Source: Candolleomyces eurysporus (Eukaryota > Basidiomycota > Agaricomycetes > Agaricales > Psathyrellaceae). From it: 64,000 bases of DNA. Where the stretch lies: assembly GCA_027579435.1 (NCBI GenBank), contig JANBPK010000712.1:108355-172354 (forward strand). The letters run 5' to 3'. How positions within the stretch are numbered: the first letter of the stretch is position 1; each line of letters starts with the position of its first letter. Positions 23,761 through 37,042 of this stretch are shown here, one piece after another. Under the pieces are notes generated by a model that was given only the letters and a program-made list of their open reading frames with translations, ran no database searches and had not been told where the DNA came from. A program made the translations under genes and the position numbers.

Positions 23761-24419
23761 ATTAACTACATATGATTCATCTCCCGAGAATTTACGACTA
23801 CGCTGGTCATTTCGATTTATCGTTGATTTCTGGATTATGTTGTAACGTATACTGGACTGCCGCTTATGAATGCAAGCCCCTGACTAATACTACGCCTACT
23901 GCGATCCCGAGTCCCGGTACGGAAAGCATCTATCCTGACGTTGATGTTGACACCGACCGACGCATCCGGGGCCTCATCTCGGCCAGGGGCCACATCCGTT
24001 TGGCCAACGCGCCAATCATCTGCACCGCCACACGTCAACATGTTGCCGGAGCCACATTCCTTTTGTCCTCAGAAACCTTTGTATTCGACTACAAAACATG
24101 CTTGAACCCGTACAAACTGTATCCAGAGTAACAACTGCAGGTGGGACTCGTCTGGCATGACGACAAGCTCGGACAAAGGCAATCTCCAGGCCGTCACACG
24201 CCGTAGTCCGCCAGGCTCCAGCCGCAGCAGCGTTCGACGCGTCCCCTGATGACTCAATGCCTGGGCCGCTAAAAAAAACAACACAGCCCACCTCGTGCTT
24301 GTGAGTCGATGTTTACTTAAAGCTGGCTGGCAGTTTTCCCGTTGTACGCCTGTTGTATTAAACTCTTCCCTCTCCTCTCCCTCTTCTTTGACAGCCTGGT
24401 AGCGAGGTACTGGACTCTC
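23761..24419. other. Gene-free spacer
   Basis: The 3' end of one unknown gene and the promoter of the next. An A-run at about 24273 and a C/T-rich stretch at 24350-24390 are the only marked features. Confidence 0.4.
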
Positions 24420-25867
24420 ATGCACTACCCACCACTGCAACGGCAACTTCGGCCTCACATGGAGTCGAATACACCTACTGTGGAAGAGAAGATGTTGTGT
24501 GACCACAGGTCTTTCCACGAACCGGTTGACGGTGTGGAGATGGAACTGAGCAGTGGCGGCGGAGGTGGTCAAGCCGGGCATCCTAACAATGTGGTTGATT
24601 TAACAGTCAGTGCCCCTTGTTTATTTTCCAGACCTTTCGGGAAATCCTGATAGTGTGGCGAGTATAGAAGTCTGAGGATTACTCCATGCTGCTGGCCCAC
24701 CCAGTGAAGGACCTTTCTTCGAAGATGCCATCTATCCTAGAAGACATGGGTTATACCCCTCTCAGAGAGCACGCCATCCCTGTTTCTCAACGTCCGAGTG
24801 CCCCCAAGCCGGTTCAGTGCTCCATCCTGGCTCCTCGAGTGGTTCAGACGACCCAATATCCCGCCTCTCAACAGCGGGAAGGATCTGATGGAACGCGACG
24901 ACACGTAGATGTCCCCATGGACTGCAAGGCTGGTTCGTCCGAAGTCGAAGAGCAAGAAGTGCCCATCGAGTGTGTAGCCTCTCTACGCCACTCCGTGCGC
25001 GAGAAAAGAAAGTCGCTTCAAGGCGACGCCTCTTCTGAGCCTTCCGAGTCTTCCGAAGACGACGTTGAACACCCATGGTATCGTGGGTGCGACCCAGAAG
25101 ACCTTGCTCAATTCCGTGAGACTTTTATACACGATGTCGAGCTGTGGAGGATGCGACAGTGCCGGTATACACCGACTCCCAGGATGCCGTCCATGCTGAA
25201 TCCTGTGAGAAAGGATGCCCCGCCTCGTTCGTGGATCTACCTCGACAATCCCTATTCATCTTGCCGGGCATGGAAGATGACAAGCTCGATCCTTGACCGC
25301 AGAGAAAGATCGAGATAGTAAGCACTGCCTTATTCAGTTTCCCCTACCAATTCATTCTGATGATCTATTTCCAGCCTTTGTGATCAACGAATGAGGGGAT
25401 TACACGCAGATACGAAGCATTGCGTGGATTGCAGTCGAGACACGCTATTGAAGGGATTACTGAGCAAGAGTGTCAGGGAATTAAACGCCCTTGCACAGAT
25501 CCGGCGCTCATATCCCCGTCCATCTCGCTCACTGCTGTTCGAGATGGAGTCTTCCGTCAAATCCAGTTCGCGTGCTGCGAATACTATCGACAAGTTTACT
25601 TCAGCGTCCTTGGAAGCTGCGAATGTGGAAAGCGTGAGCGAAGACGAAGACGAGGATGAAGACATGGAATTGGAAGAAATACCTATACACGCTGCTGGAC
25701 AGGATGACTGCCCGCTCGAGATTAGGATGGAATTCAGTTATGACTATGTCTGCCCAGCTACGCCACTCATGCGAGACCTGGATGAACTCAGCGACGATTC
25801 TGACTACGATGATTACGTTTTGGGGTGTGATGATCTTGATTTTGACATGGACCCGTTTGAAGGTTGA
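24420..25867 (+). CDS. Hypothetical protein with acidic C-terminal tail
   Basis: Family not recognised. The ATG begins MHYPPLQRQLRPHMESN. The first exon ends in V-V-D-L-T and joins S-E-D-Y-S-M-L-L-A-H across an intron of about 70 bases. A second intron near 25316-25374 joins R-S-R-Y to L-C-D-Q-R-M-R. A small CVDC pair lies after it. A Glu/Asp run (S-E-D-E-D-E-D-E-D-M-E-L-E-E) and a final stretch alternating acidic and aromatic residues (D-D-S-D-Y-D-D-Y, ending D-F-D-M-D-P-F-E-G) resemble acidic activation domains. A nuclear regulatory role is only a guess. Spacing to the urease start is 216 bp. Confidence 0.62.
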
Positions 25868-26083
25868 AGCTTTGAAGGACTTGGATACACGCTTTGTGTC
25901 ATGTAGTATAGACTCAGTAGATACTTTTTTTTTCTGGCCTAGACCCTGAATAGACGTTCTGTTGCCGAACACACAGTTTGACTGCTTATCTTATCTCTGA
26001 AGAACTCGAAGTCTTCTGTCTTTGAATCCAGGCCTCCCAGGCTCCGTCTCCCTTTCGCACATCTACACGCTCCCAGCAATACC

Positions 26084-29000
26084 ATGCGTATTCTACCTCG
26101 AGAGGAAGCAAAGCTTCTCTTGCACCAGGTCAGTGGTCTCGTCTCAAGACAAGCCTTGGCCAAGCCTATCTAATCGCTCATAACGGTTTCCATTTCCAAA
26201 TCAGGCGGGATTCCTCGCCCAACAGCGCCTCGCGAGAGGGTTACGCCTCAACCAAACCGAAGCCGTAGCCCTCATCGCATCTCAGCTGCAAGAACGTATT
26301 CGAGATGGGAGTCACTCTGTTGCGCAGCTGATGCAGTATGGAAAGACGCTGCTTGGGAGGAGACACGTCCTTCCCAGTGTCCCTACCCTCTTGCACGAGA
26401 TCCAGGTTGAGGGAACGTTTCCTGACGGGTACGTGCTTCCTCGAGCTCCCGTACAGTTTTCGACGTGAACCTTGGTAATTAGGGTGTTCCTTGTGACAGT
26501 CCATGATCCCATTTGCACGGAGGATGGGGACCTCGGCGCTGCGTTGTACGGCAGTTTCTTCCCTGTCCCATCGAACGACGCATTCCCGGTTCAAGACGAA
26601 GCAGAGTACGCGCCGGAGAAGCTTCCAGGTGCCATTATTGTGAAGAAGGAACGTATCTCGATTAACAAAGGGAGAAAACGCATCAGCCTGAGGGTGACGA
26701 ACACCGGAGACAGGCCTATCCAGGTGAGCTTATACTTGCATCTCCTGACGATGCAATAACGACCTTGTCTGACGACTTGGATAACTTCAGGTTGGCTCTC
26801 ACTATCACTTCGTTGAAACAAACCGTGCATTGTCCTTCGAGCGCGCTGAAGCTTGTGGGAAGCGATTGGACATAGCAGCGGGTACCGCTATCCGATTCGA
26901 GCCGGGAGACGTCAAGACCGTCACTTTAGTGGAAATTGCGGGAAAGCGTCTAATCACTGGTGGTAATAAGTTCGCATCTGGCATCCTGGACCTAAGCAAG
27001 ACAGACGAAAATGCAAAAGCTCTGCTACAGAAAGGTTTTGAGCCCGTCACTGAACCTGGGGTTCTCGAAGTGTCAGAAGACACTGATATCGGACGAGAGG
27101 CATACGTTTCTATGTACGGTCCCACTGTTGGAGACAAAGTCAGATTGGGAGATACTTCCCTGTGGATTGAAGTTGAGAAGGATACTGTGAGTGTCTTCTT
27201 GATGCGTGTTGCTTGGAAACCCTAAGCTAATACGCTTCTCCAAGACGGTATATGGCGATGAAGTCAAGTTCGGAGGAGGTGCGTGCTATTTTATTCTATC
27301 AATGGCCCCAAATAATGATTTCTTACAGGAAAGACCATCAGGGAAGGCATGGGTCAGTGCAGTGCACTGGCTTGCGCCAACGCTGTGGACTTGGTGATCA
27401 CCAATGCTCTCATAATTGACTGGTCAGGAATCTACAAGGTCGGAAGCCAATTGCCTCGACGTCTCAAAGCCTGATCCCGGTTCTTTCATTTAGGCAGACA
27501 TCGGGGTCAAGGACGGTATTATCGTTGGCATTGGGAAAGCAGGGAACCCGGACGTTATGGCCAACGTAGACCCTTGCCTGGTCGTCGGCTCTTCCACAGA
27601 AGTGATCGCTGGGGAGAAGCTCATCATCACAGCGGGTGCCATCGACGCTCATATACATTACATCTGCCCGCAACAGGTTGAGGAAGCTTTGGCATCTGGA
27701 ACGACTACCATGATCGGTGGAGGCACAGGTCCCAGTGCGGGTACCAACGCCACGACGTGCACTTCCAGCCCTTTCTACATGAAGCATATGCTCGCTGCGA
27801 CGGATGGCCTACCCATGAACTTTGCTTTCACGGGCAAGGGTAATGATGCTGATCCTACCGTTCTGAAGGAAATCGTTCGAGCTGGTGCGGCTGGTTTGAA
27901 GCTGCACGAGGATTGGGGCTCCACCCCTGCCGTTATTGAGAACGCGCTTGATGTTGGAGATATGTATGACGTCCAGGTAAGTCAGGATCTTCTCGATCAA
28001 TGCCGTCAGTCCATTCAGTCTGTACATCTTCGGGAAGGTCAATATCCATACCGACACCCTGAATGAAAGTGGATTTGTCGAAAGTATGTCAGACCTCTGC
28101 CCATCCAACAGTGTCATTAATTTTGGTCTACAGGCACTATCGCTGCGTTTGGTGGTCGGACGATTCATACATATCACACCGAAGGGGCAGGTAAGCATAA
28201 CCAACATTAGCTTCTCCGTAACCATCAAACACATTCATTCGTATGCTTAAGGTGGTGGACACGCGCCTGATATCATCGTCGTCTGCGAGCTTGAGAATGT
28301 TCTACCATCTTCCACCAACCCCACTCGGCCTTATACTAAGAATACCCTTGACGAGCATCTTGATGTAAGTAGGGAGCCCCTTTGGATCAACCTTGGAACC
28401 CGTCGAGCCCGTTAGATGGGTAACTGACTTTCGACCTCAACAGATGTTGATGGTCTGCCACCATCTTGACAAATCCATCCCCGAAGACCTGGCATTTGCG
28501 GAATCACGTATCCGAGCGGAGACAGTCGCCGCTGAAGACGTTCTCCATGACTTGGGCGCCATCTCAATGATTAGCTCTGATTCGCAGGCTATGGGGCGTG
28601 TCGGCGAGGTTGTCAGCCGGACTTGGAGAACTGCGAGTAAATTGAAGGACTTCAAAGGTCCCTTAGTATCTCTCGGAGATTCCGAAAGTAACGATAATTT
28701 CCGTGTCAAGAGGTATATCGCGAAGTATACCATTAACCCGTACGTACCTTGATTTAATCCCTCAGCGCGCCGCCGCATTGATTGTTTTACGTTTACTTAC
28801 TTATCGTTATCAGGGCGATTACGCATGGTATATCGCACCTCGTTGGCCAGGTCGCTGTCGGCACCCTGGCGGACTTGGTCCTCTGGAAGCCCGAAAACTT
28901 TGGCAGCAAGCCGGAGATGGTCTTAAAGTCCGGTGTAATTGCTTGGGCTCAGGTACGCGCTTCCCGGCCTGTTTCGTTTATCTGGATATTGACTGCCATT

Positions 29001-29346
29001 ATTTACCTCACAGATGGGAGATGCCAACGCATCCATCCCTTCTGTTCAGCCATTCTATGGCAAACCGATGTGGGGCTCAAAACCCGGTTCGGCGAGTCTT
29101 AACTCGGTGGCCTTCGTCTCGCAAATTTCTATTTCGTCCGGTACCATTGCTTCGTATGGGTTGAAGAAGCGTGTTGAAGCCGTGAGAGGATGTCGAAAGG
29201 TTACCAAGAAGGACATGAAGTGGAACGACGCCACTCCCAAGATGTCTGTAGACCCTGAGAGTTATGAAGTCCGAGCTGACGGAGAGTTGTTGGACATTGA
29301 GCCTGCGGAGCGGTTGCCATTAGGGAAGGTTTACAACTTATTCTGA
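26084..29346 (+). CDS. ure1: Urease (single-chain fungal type, EC 3.5.1.5)
   Basis: Urease hydrolyses urea to ammonia and carbamate with a di-nickel centre. The fungal and plant enzyme is one chain of about 835 aa fusing the bacterial gamma, beta and alpha subunits. The gamma part starts [20 protein letters not shown]. The beta part has [19 protein letters not shown]. The alpha part starts [17 protein letters not shown]. Ligands are in place: the H-I-H pair in [11 protein letters not shown], the carbamylated Lys in [12 protein letters not shown], and the histidines of [15 protein letters not shown]. The mobile flap has [13 protein letters not shown]. The gene is complete, with many short introns, and ends [11 protein letters not shown]. 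Activation needs accessory proteins (UreD, F, G), which are not in this window. Confidence 0.96.
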
Positions 29347-30964
29347 AAGCTGAAACTACGTATTACATGTTGCTTGGAAAGGAAAGATTTCATGTCAAAG
29401 ACTGTTGTACATTAGCTTGAAATGGGTATTTCATTCAGCGCGGATTTGGATAGTGAAGTTGATTGTTCTTTTGAGGACGTCATAATTTCATATCCTCCAT
29501 TGTTGAGCGGTTCGTGTCACCGGCTTTTAATACTCGTTTAAGACGTGTTATTGAGGACAACAATGCCCCCTCGTTCGTAGAGGATATCGGACCGACCTGG
29601 ACTCGGAGGAGAAGGGGACGGCTCAATGAAAAGATTCCCACGCTCGCGTTTATTGTGTTCCGCTTGCTCTCCCGGCTTTTCTTCTTCTTTTCCTCTTGTT
29701 TCGAGCCCACAGTTGACCCACACTGTCCGGAACAGATAATGGCTGCATTTCAAGGTGAATTCCGGTATTTCAAAGTTCGGGATACAAGCGACGGTACGGA
29801 TTGGCTCTATTCTATGCGGCCCTCGGAAACTGAACGGCTTCATGCCCGGAAACACAGGTAGACTTTGCATTGCATATTGTCGCGGCTTGACAGAAATTCC
29901 GAAACTATAGCGACGTATGGACTGGTCTGAATTGCCTCGCCACATGCCAAGGGAGGCTGCTATTCTAATTTATCGCCGCACACGTTGTCTGCAGAGGGCA
30001 AGTCAGTTATCTCGTGTGCAACGTGTACGTCCATTGTTATCTCTTTTGACTTTTGCGCGGCGTGTGGTTGAAGTGTGGCATGCATGCAGGTCGTGGCTCA
30101 AGCCTGGTTCGTTTTGAATGGCCTTTGTATTGCGAACCTTCTAGGGCCTTTTGGCTCGAGATGCTTGTCCGTCAGGTCGCTGATAGAGACACTGACCCAG
30201 TCGGCCTATCACCGTCGGCGGTGCTTTGAGTGGCACGCCATTTTAACTTTGAGATCTGACTCGGGTTGTCCTAGGTTGTGCTTCGTAGCCTCGTGCACCT
30301 CAAAGCGGAGATTCGAGGTGGGCTTACGACACAACTGACGGGGAGAGGTTCGAAACCGACATGCTTATGACATTTGATGCGCCTAACGCCAAATGTGGCA
30401 TGTGCGCACTGCGCCATCACTCGGGTCTCGAGACACGACCTGTGCGTCGGTGATTGTGCAGAGTCAGAATGGCTCGGATTCTGGCTCTCTCCCGGAATTG
30501 GGGCGGAGCAAAGCACCGCTTTGCTCCAGTCCTCATACACGACCGCAGTACTCCAACGGAAGAACCTAGAAAAGTTGTATGTGCGTCTTCCATTCTGCCT
30601 TCTCCTTGGACCACACAAGACTGAAGGATATCACAAAGAACCTCAATATCCATCTGCCAACGACGAACAGATGCAGATGCTGATCTATTGCCCTTCACTC
30701 ATGGGCGAAGGCGGGGAGGACGGGCCCAAGGTGGTTTCGACCTTGAGGAAGATGAACCGAGCCGACCTGCATCGCCACTCGTGATCCGACTCCACGGTGA
30801 CTCATGTCATGGGGCAAAAGGGGATAGTTGATTTGTTCCCAGGCGGGGACGGCTTTTGTTCTGGGAAACAAATATCAAACCGTGGCTCACCTTCTCCATT
30901 CGACCGCTTCCAGTGCTTCCCCCACTTCCGCCGCCAAAAGGTACATATTGAGCCTTGGCTTCAA
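29347..30964. other. Gene-poor stretch
   Basis: Overlapping open frames occur on both strands. One candidate small plus-strand gene starts at about 29739 (MAAFQGEFRYFKVRDTSDG), with a plausible intron from 29859 to about 29910 and continuation as M-D-W-S-E-L-P-R-H. It has no known domain and no convincing end, so I do not call it. Confidence 0.35.
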
Positions 30965-31897
30965 ATGTCCGTCTCCCTGCTCCAACCCTGCTCTGCCTTC
31001 CCATCGTCACCCATTCCTCGCAAGCGTACCTCCTCTTTCTCTTTCCCCTGTGCTGCCTTTGCCAACGCCAACCCGCGTCCAGCTAAAGCACCGCGTACAT
31101 CAATGGGAGCCCTCCGCAGAACCGACTCATGTGCCTCACTCTCTGAGGCAAGCACCAGTCTCCAGCCAGCCCCGGCCACCACAGCCCCGAAGAGCGATGC
31201 CACTACAGTTCCATACCACCGCACTCTGCAGTACCAAAAGGACCAAAGGAGTCAACGCCGCAAACAGGCCGCTAGCCGCGCTGCTTCCGACACCTTCACA
31301 GCCATTGCCACACCTTCACACCGTGGATCTGCTGAAAGGAAGCCGATACCCAGCGGCCAAGGGGCACCCCCNGCANGCAACCCCTTCCCAAGCCCCCNTT
31401 CGTCAACTCGTTCATCACGGCCACGAGCACCCGTCCCGCTTTCACAATCCAAGCGCAGCACGCTTAAAGCTCCTGCGCAGGTCATCCTCCCGTCACCAAA
31501 CTCCAAGCACGCAGTAACGATCGTCACCACTCAGCGAACATCTTCTCCCCTGTCCCCTGTACGGACACTCCTCCCAGGCCGACCAGTGTTCCCGCGATCG
31601 AAAACGGAGCCCGATCTTTACAAGAAAGCGATCATATCCAGAATGAAGCAGACGGAAGAAGGAAAACGGATAGTGTGTATGGGGCCGCGGTTGGCGATAT
31701 CTATCTGGATGGCGACGAAGGAACTGGAGAAGATTGTCGAGGATCACCAACAAAGACTCGACAGCGACATGGACGTGGACGATCTCAGTCCCTTTGTGAA
31801 TGAACACTCGGCCCCTCCAGCGCCCCCTGTCTTGACCAACTCGTGGGTCGTCGTTCGACCAAACGAAGATTGGGAGATGGTCGATTGTGCCGCGTGA
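30965..31897 (+). CDS. Hypothetical Ser/Pro-rich protein
   Basis: Family not recognised. One uninterrupted frame of about 310 aa starts M-S-V-S-L-L-Q-P-C-S at this ATG; the frame is open further upstream, but I see no better start. The first two thirds are disordered and basic, with L-R-R-T-D-S-C-A-S-L-S. A compact C-terminal part (PDLYKKAIISRMKQTEEGKR followed by GPRLAISIWMATKELEKIV) looks helical. It ends with N-S-W-V-V-V-R-P-N-E-D-W-E-M-V-D. Three N bases at 31372, 31376 and 31398 fall in the coding part, in a C-rich stretch, so a few residues are unknown and a hidden indel is possible. Confidence 0.6.
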   Translation: MSVSLLQPCSAFPSSPIPRKRTSSFSFPCAAFANANPRPAKAPRTSMGALRRTDSCASLSEASTSLQPAPATTAPKSDATTVPYHRTLQYQKDQRSQRRKQAASRAASDTFTAIATPSHRGSAERKPIPSGQGAPXAXNPFPSPXSSTRSSRPRAPVPLSQSKRSTLKAPAQVILPSPNSKHAVTIVTTQRTSSPLSPVRTLLPGRPVFPRSKTEPDLYKKAIISRMKQTEEGKRIVCMGPRLAISIWMATKELEKIVEDHQQRLDSDMDVDDLSPFVNEHSAPPAPPVLTNSWVVVRPNEDWEMVDCAA

Positions 31898-34800
31898 TCA
31901 CCCCTGTGCGTCATCCGGCATATCACATTCGCACTCAATCCTCCGTTATCCCCTTTGGCGGCAAGGGGAAGGCACCCTCAAGACATACTACGTACTCTTT
32001 CTGCATCGACTGCGGGACTACTTCCATCTTATCGACTGTCATGCCATTCTTTTGCTATGGCCTCCTTCGTTCTCTGCTGGTTCTCTGTTTAAGTTATTCA
32101 CTTTGACCCTTCACATCCTTTCGTTCGTTGTACGTCCCTTGGTGTTGTAGCTCTAGTTGCTGTTGTAGCAGTCAGTGTCTTTGCCTGCTGTGTGCGCTTT
32201 AGTGTAGTCGCTACACGGTTAGCGGCCATGGACCATTTTAGTTTGTTGTACTTCTCATAGGATTTCTACTGTTGTTGTACTCCCGCTACTTTCTTTTTTT
32301 NCCTCTACTCTACTGGATTTCCCTATTCGAATCTCTCTCCCGCATTTGTACTACATACCTATCATCACACATACGAATACTACCCTCAGTCATGACTCGG
32401 AAACCCGGTATCACTACACTTTGAGAGCTTTGTGAAACTTCTTTGGTCTGACCACTGACACAGCCTAGTTGAATCGCTTTTGCAATAGAGGTGGGTTTGA
32501 GCTTGTTCAGGTTTGGTAGCAGCGTTGTGGCTCGGGGTAGCTAGACGCCCTTCTACAGCACTTGAAAGAGACTTACGACAGTGTACGAGAAGGCGCCGGC
32601 GTTCTGTCAGCGTAAGTACATCGCCAACGCAACACAGAAAAGGAAGGGAGCTGGAAAAAGAACTTTTTCGTGCTCTCCCCAAGCTCTCCCTGGGTCGTGA
32701 CCGTTCTGGTCTTGACAGTTCCTCGATGTGAATCACGGTTGCCAGTCCAGAGCTGTGATTCCAGAGAAGACGAATAGAGAAATTCGCAAGACTCTTGACT
32801 AGGCTACCGTTATCAGGCCGACAAGAGTCCGCAGACGTCAAGATAGTGGCCTGGGACAGAGAAGTCAGCGAGAAATCGACAGTGCGGAAATTCCGTTAAG
32901 ATGCAGATTGAGAATGGAGATTCGTTTTTTCACACAAGTGTCGTACTAAACTAGTTAATTAGGTGCACAACTCGCCTCTGAAAACAGACTACTTTGCGTT
33001 GACATAATGATGAAAAGAAGTCTTTAGCTACACAAAGAAGTCATTAACGCCCTGAACCCAGTTAAGTAGATAAGCAGTAAATTAGGCGTTACGTCTGATA
33101 TACCGGGCGATGGTAGCCGTGTAACTTGTTGCTAATGAAACGAGACCGCAATTGGTGTAAGTCAGTTCTTGGAGAACCCATTTCGCCATCACGTTCATTG
33201 CTGACTCAAAGATACATCCTTACGAATCGCTGTGGACTCGGTTCCCAGACGAAGCTCGTGCTGTAAATAGGTTTCCAGTACGTGAAACCCGGCAGGTGCG
33301 TAGTCGACCCCGGCGCAACTGATTGACGCCCAAATTCAATTCGTCCCAGATGGATATAAAAAGCCTTGGAATGTCTAGTCTCAGCGTCGATAATCCTAGT
33401 AACCATTGTGCGGTAGATAGCGGCGTTGACCGAGGATTTTTGAGCCAAGTTTTTCGACAGAATTTTCCGAGTATTGGCCCAGTCACGACTATAGGGAATT
33501 AGCCATGTTCGGGAGTCGGCTTCAACTCTTGGATTCCTCGACACCATTAGTGAAACGTTAGATCAGGGATGACTCCGCCCGACGTGGGCTCCTTCTTTCC
33601 CGGCGTCATGAAAACGGCGGGTGTCAGAAAGAACAGACCATTAACAGTGGATAGCATGATCCACTAAAGCCGCACTGGTTCGCCCGCTTGTTGTCTGCTC
33701 AAAGCCAAGCGAAAATATTCGAGGATTAGCATCTTTATACAATGACCCATTTGAATGAAGCTTTTTTTTTTTTGACGGTGGGTAAGGCACAAATTTAAAA
33801 GATCCAGCAGCCAAGAGAGAGGGAGTTGGCGCGATAAGTGACGATAAGACAGATAATAACCATCCGCAGTCGTGTACAGCAGGAGCAAGTAGGTACCCAT
33901 TGACGTCCATGGTGCCTGGAACTCGCTGTTATCGGGCGGCACGAAGCCTATGTTCTGACGTCGACAGAATCTAGACACGACGGCCTTCGCGCCGCAGAAA
34001 GGCACTGATTTCAGTTAAACGATACGGCTGCTAAACTCACCGAAACCTCTTGCAGTAGAGAAGTGCAAGAGGCACACATGAAACACCATTCTTAGGGCAC
34101 TCTGACCCGTATGCATCTCCTGGAAGAAGTTGATCGCAGTGATATGCTTCAAGATGACATTTCGCTTCTCCGTGCTAGGGCCTTGAAGTGAGACGACATC
34201 TCTGTTTTGCAGCTGTGAAGAGCCTTCAAGAAGTGTTAAGGCAGGACGCCCGGTTCGTTATCAAACGAGCCTAGCCCGTTATCATGATGGTGATGGGGGA
34301 GTGTGTATCAGGAGACGAGGCGAAAATGATATCGACGTATTGCTGTTCCTGTGATGATCACTTCATATATTCTCGGTATGACCAATAAAGACACCGAAAG
34401 GCGAGCGTGTGCAGCTGAATTCATGTGGCTCAGTCGAATGCCCAAGAGATGTCTGCGAATAGCCAGTGCAGCGTAAGGAATTGGCTTCCAAAGGCACTCG
34501 AGAGTGGTGGGACAATTTTCGCTAGCATCGTCTTTGCAAACTCCGATGAATACGGGCATTCAGAGCACAACTGGTTACAACTGTCTGAGAGGGATCGACG
34601 TCACCTAGCTGATCCGCATTGCATTGACGACCCTGAATTACTGCCCCGGATTCAACGGGGCGTTCCTGAGTTTCGAAAGAGCAGAATAATCAACCAATAA
34701 AATAAGTGAGACGTGCCAATCAATGCCTCTTTAGAGAGCTGAGAAAAGGACAAGTGAAAAGTCCGTTCGGTCCGCAAGAAACGCATGCACTCGGGCGAAC

Positions 34801-35395
34801 GACAAGCGTTCCGAAGCTAGTAAGATTTAAATGTCCATGCAATGGACTAACAGAAGATTGCTAAAGGTCACTTCCGGCTGATTAGGTGAATTTGATTTAT
34901 ATCGTAAAAAATGGGCCTCAACGTTAAAGGACCTTAGTCGGGGGTTGAGATGTTCGTGCTGCGATGATGGCGAAACGCCTTATTAGTGCAATAGTCGGGG
35001 CCGTCACGCGCCACGTTTCGGGATTATTAATGCGCCCGTGTGTACACAACGGTATACCATTATATGAACCCCGAGTGCTAAGCTTTTGGGGCCCAATAGA
35101 ATAGTTTTTCGGTATCTGTAACCAGTACGAGGAAGCTGAAGAAAATTGCGATAGCCTTGCCGGTGTTCCAAGGACACATCCAACTCGACTTGAATGGGGG
35201 CCGCCCAAGGTTCCGGTCGGTTATCGCGGCAGGTCAAGTTGTACACAAGGACCTACACATTCGACTTGTCTTCAGTACTTTGCTACACATAATCCGGAAC
35301 TCCCGGGGACATTGAATGTATTATGAAACTACCGGTACTCCAAATTCTCTCGATACCGGCGCTATGCATAATAAAAATGGCCTGTCCTGGTGACA
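31898..35395. other. Long gene-free stretch, 3.5 kb
   Basis: I find no supported gene. Minus-strand frames at 32386-32841, 33206-33547 and 35004-35246, and a plus-strand one at 34425-34700, read partly like protein but have no start, splice chain or domain I can defend. The piece near 33500 (WLIPYSRDWANTRKILSKNL) faintly recalls the C-helix of P450s. Poly-T and poly-A runs at 32290 and 33765 are present. The stretch may hold relics. Confidence 0.4.
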
Positions 35396-35403
35396 TATAA
35401 ATA
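35396..35403 (+). promoter_or_regulatory. TATA box of the DUF6533 gene
   Basis: TATAAATA lies 111 bases upstream of the ATG at 35507. Confidence 0.5.
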
Positions 35404-35506
35404 CCCTTACTATACCCATCCAGTGCCTAGTGCGCGTTCCCACTGCCTCATTTGCTGCTGTAAAGGTGAAGAATAGCAGGCTTTGCTCTCCTTTCCCCTG
35501 GCCACT

Positions 35507-37042
35507 ATGTCGTACTCCCCAGCAGAAATTGCAAGGTTCACCTTCTTATTTTCGAGGAGTAAGATCCCTCTCACAGTGATTCGTGAGTATCAGCTCTCTC
35601 AGAATAACTCCACTTTATAAACTCTTGGATATAGCGGCCGCCCTAACATGGGTGCTCCACGACTATCGTAAGTCACCGTACGGCTCTTTGCACAGCATGT
35701 ATTACTCACGTCGTTCAGTTGTGACGCTTGAGGATGAGGTACGCAACATCACGGACTTCGGAAACTGTAGGCTCATGAAGTTCTGCATAGGTCCGGTATA
35801 TCTGGGTAAGGAGGTGACCGTCCAACTGAACCGATGTGCCTGCTAACCGTGATTGCGTTGTGGAATCAGAGCCAGAGATGGTCCTTGGCCAAGTTCATGT
35901 TTCTATTTGTACGTGAACAGTATCTGTTAACTGCAGCCAGACGAGATCTTCTGAGTCTGTTTCTGTAGGTGCGATACTACACCTTGCTTCTCCTGGTGTT
36001 CGATGTCATCCAAATCCATACATTTGCCATACCCGGGTTTGTAAACGACAATCTGTGAGATTTCAGATTTTTCTTCAGCCAATCGTGAACTGACCCTGAG
36101 ATAGCTGCGTCGCAATAGATCCTACAACACGACTGCTTGGTGGCATCAGTCTATGGTCCATCGAAATCATCATGCAGCTTCGCATTTTCGCTCTCTATAA
36201 CAGGTCCAAAAAGGTCAGATCAGCGAGTCAAGCTTCTCATCGGCTCCTGATCAGTATTTAGATTGCCTTATTCAACGGTATACTTTTCATCATTTCGATC
36301 GGCGCCTTCCTATGGATCATGGTCTTGGGCGCAAAGAGAAGGCGCGCACTGATTGCATCTGCGATCCGTCTTCCTCTACCTGGATGCCCTGTCATTAATG
36401 GTGGTTATGCCAATTGGGCCCTCTGGATTCCTGGTGGGTTGGGCAGTGTCGTCTCGTGAGCATGCTCCCTGAACCGCATTTTCAGCGACGGCATTTGAGC
36501 TCGTGTTACTCAGTCTTGTCTTGTACAAGAGTGCACGTTCCGTAACGCACAAGATACGACTTAAGCAGGGCGTGTCGCTCACTCAAGTGTTGATTTCAGA
36601 CAACATCATCTATTTCTTCGGGTACGTTTCTTACTCTCTCCTTTTCGGCCGCGCAACTGAAGTTCATGCTTTACTTTCACTCAGCATTACGTTTGTCCTG
36701 ATCTTCAACAACGTTATGGCCAGCGGAAGGACGGTGATTCCATGGTTTAGTTTTGGGTAAGACTTATCTGAAAAGATTTCCCCTAAGTCAAGTGTTAATG
36801 TCTCCCCTACCAGGCCGTTCCATGCTTCAATGGGAATTATGACAACACGTCTGCTCCTTCACCTCAGAAAGGCAGCAGTGAAGTCTGAGCTTGTGACGGG
36901 AGTGTCTGACCCCTCTGCCTATGGCATTAGCCTGAAAGACATGAGCATCCAAATAGCTTACCCCAATATGTCGGTTTCTAGTGGTGGTATGTCGAGCAAC
37001 TCAAACACGGCGGTCCAGCAACGTAGCGGTGTCAAATCATGA
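35507..37042 (+). CDS. DUF6533 seven-helix membrane protein
   Basis: Agaricomycete genomes hold many DUF6533 proteins with about seven membrane helices and unknown role. The ATG begins MSYSPAEIARFTFLFSRSK. Exon pieces then give AAALTWVLHDY, L-V-T-L-E-D-E (the DUF6533 hallmark), WSLAKFMFLFVRYYTLLLLV, LLGGISLWSIEIIMQLRIFA, IALFNGILFIISIGAFLWIM, ATAFELVLLSLVLYKSA and ITFVLIFNNVMASGRTVIPW. Most of these are hydrophobic helices. The end is a hydrophilic tail (K-D-M-S-I-Q-I-A, then Ser-rich). At least eight short introns are needed. It is convergent with the CHORD-like gene. The exact joins around D-E-V at 35730-35870 are uncertain. Confidence 0.8.

Noticed and set aside
24069..24581. Minus-strand open frame of 170 aa.
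   Set aside because: Composition and overlap with the plus-strand gene suggest a shadow; no domain.
30340..30365. tRNA gene, from a GGTTCGAAACC B-box-like word.
   Set aside because: No A box at the right distance and no cloverleaf can be drawn.
33206..33547. Cytochrome P450 remnant on the minus strand.
   Set aside because: Only one short piece faintly resembles the C-helix; no I-helix, ExxR or heme loop is found nearby.
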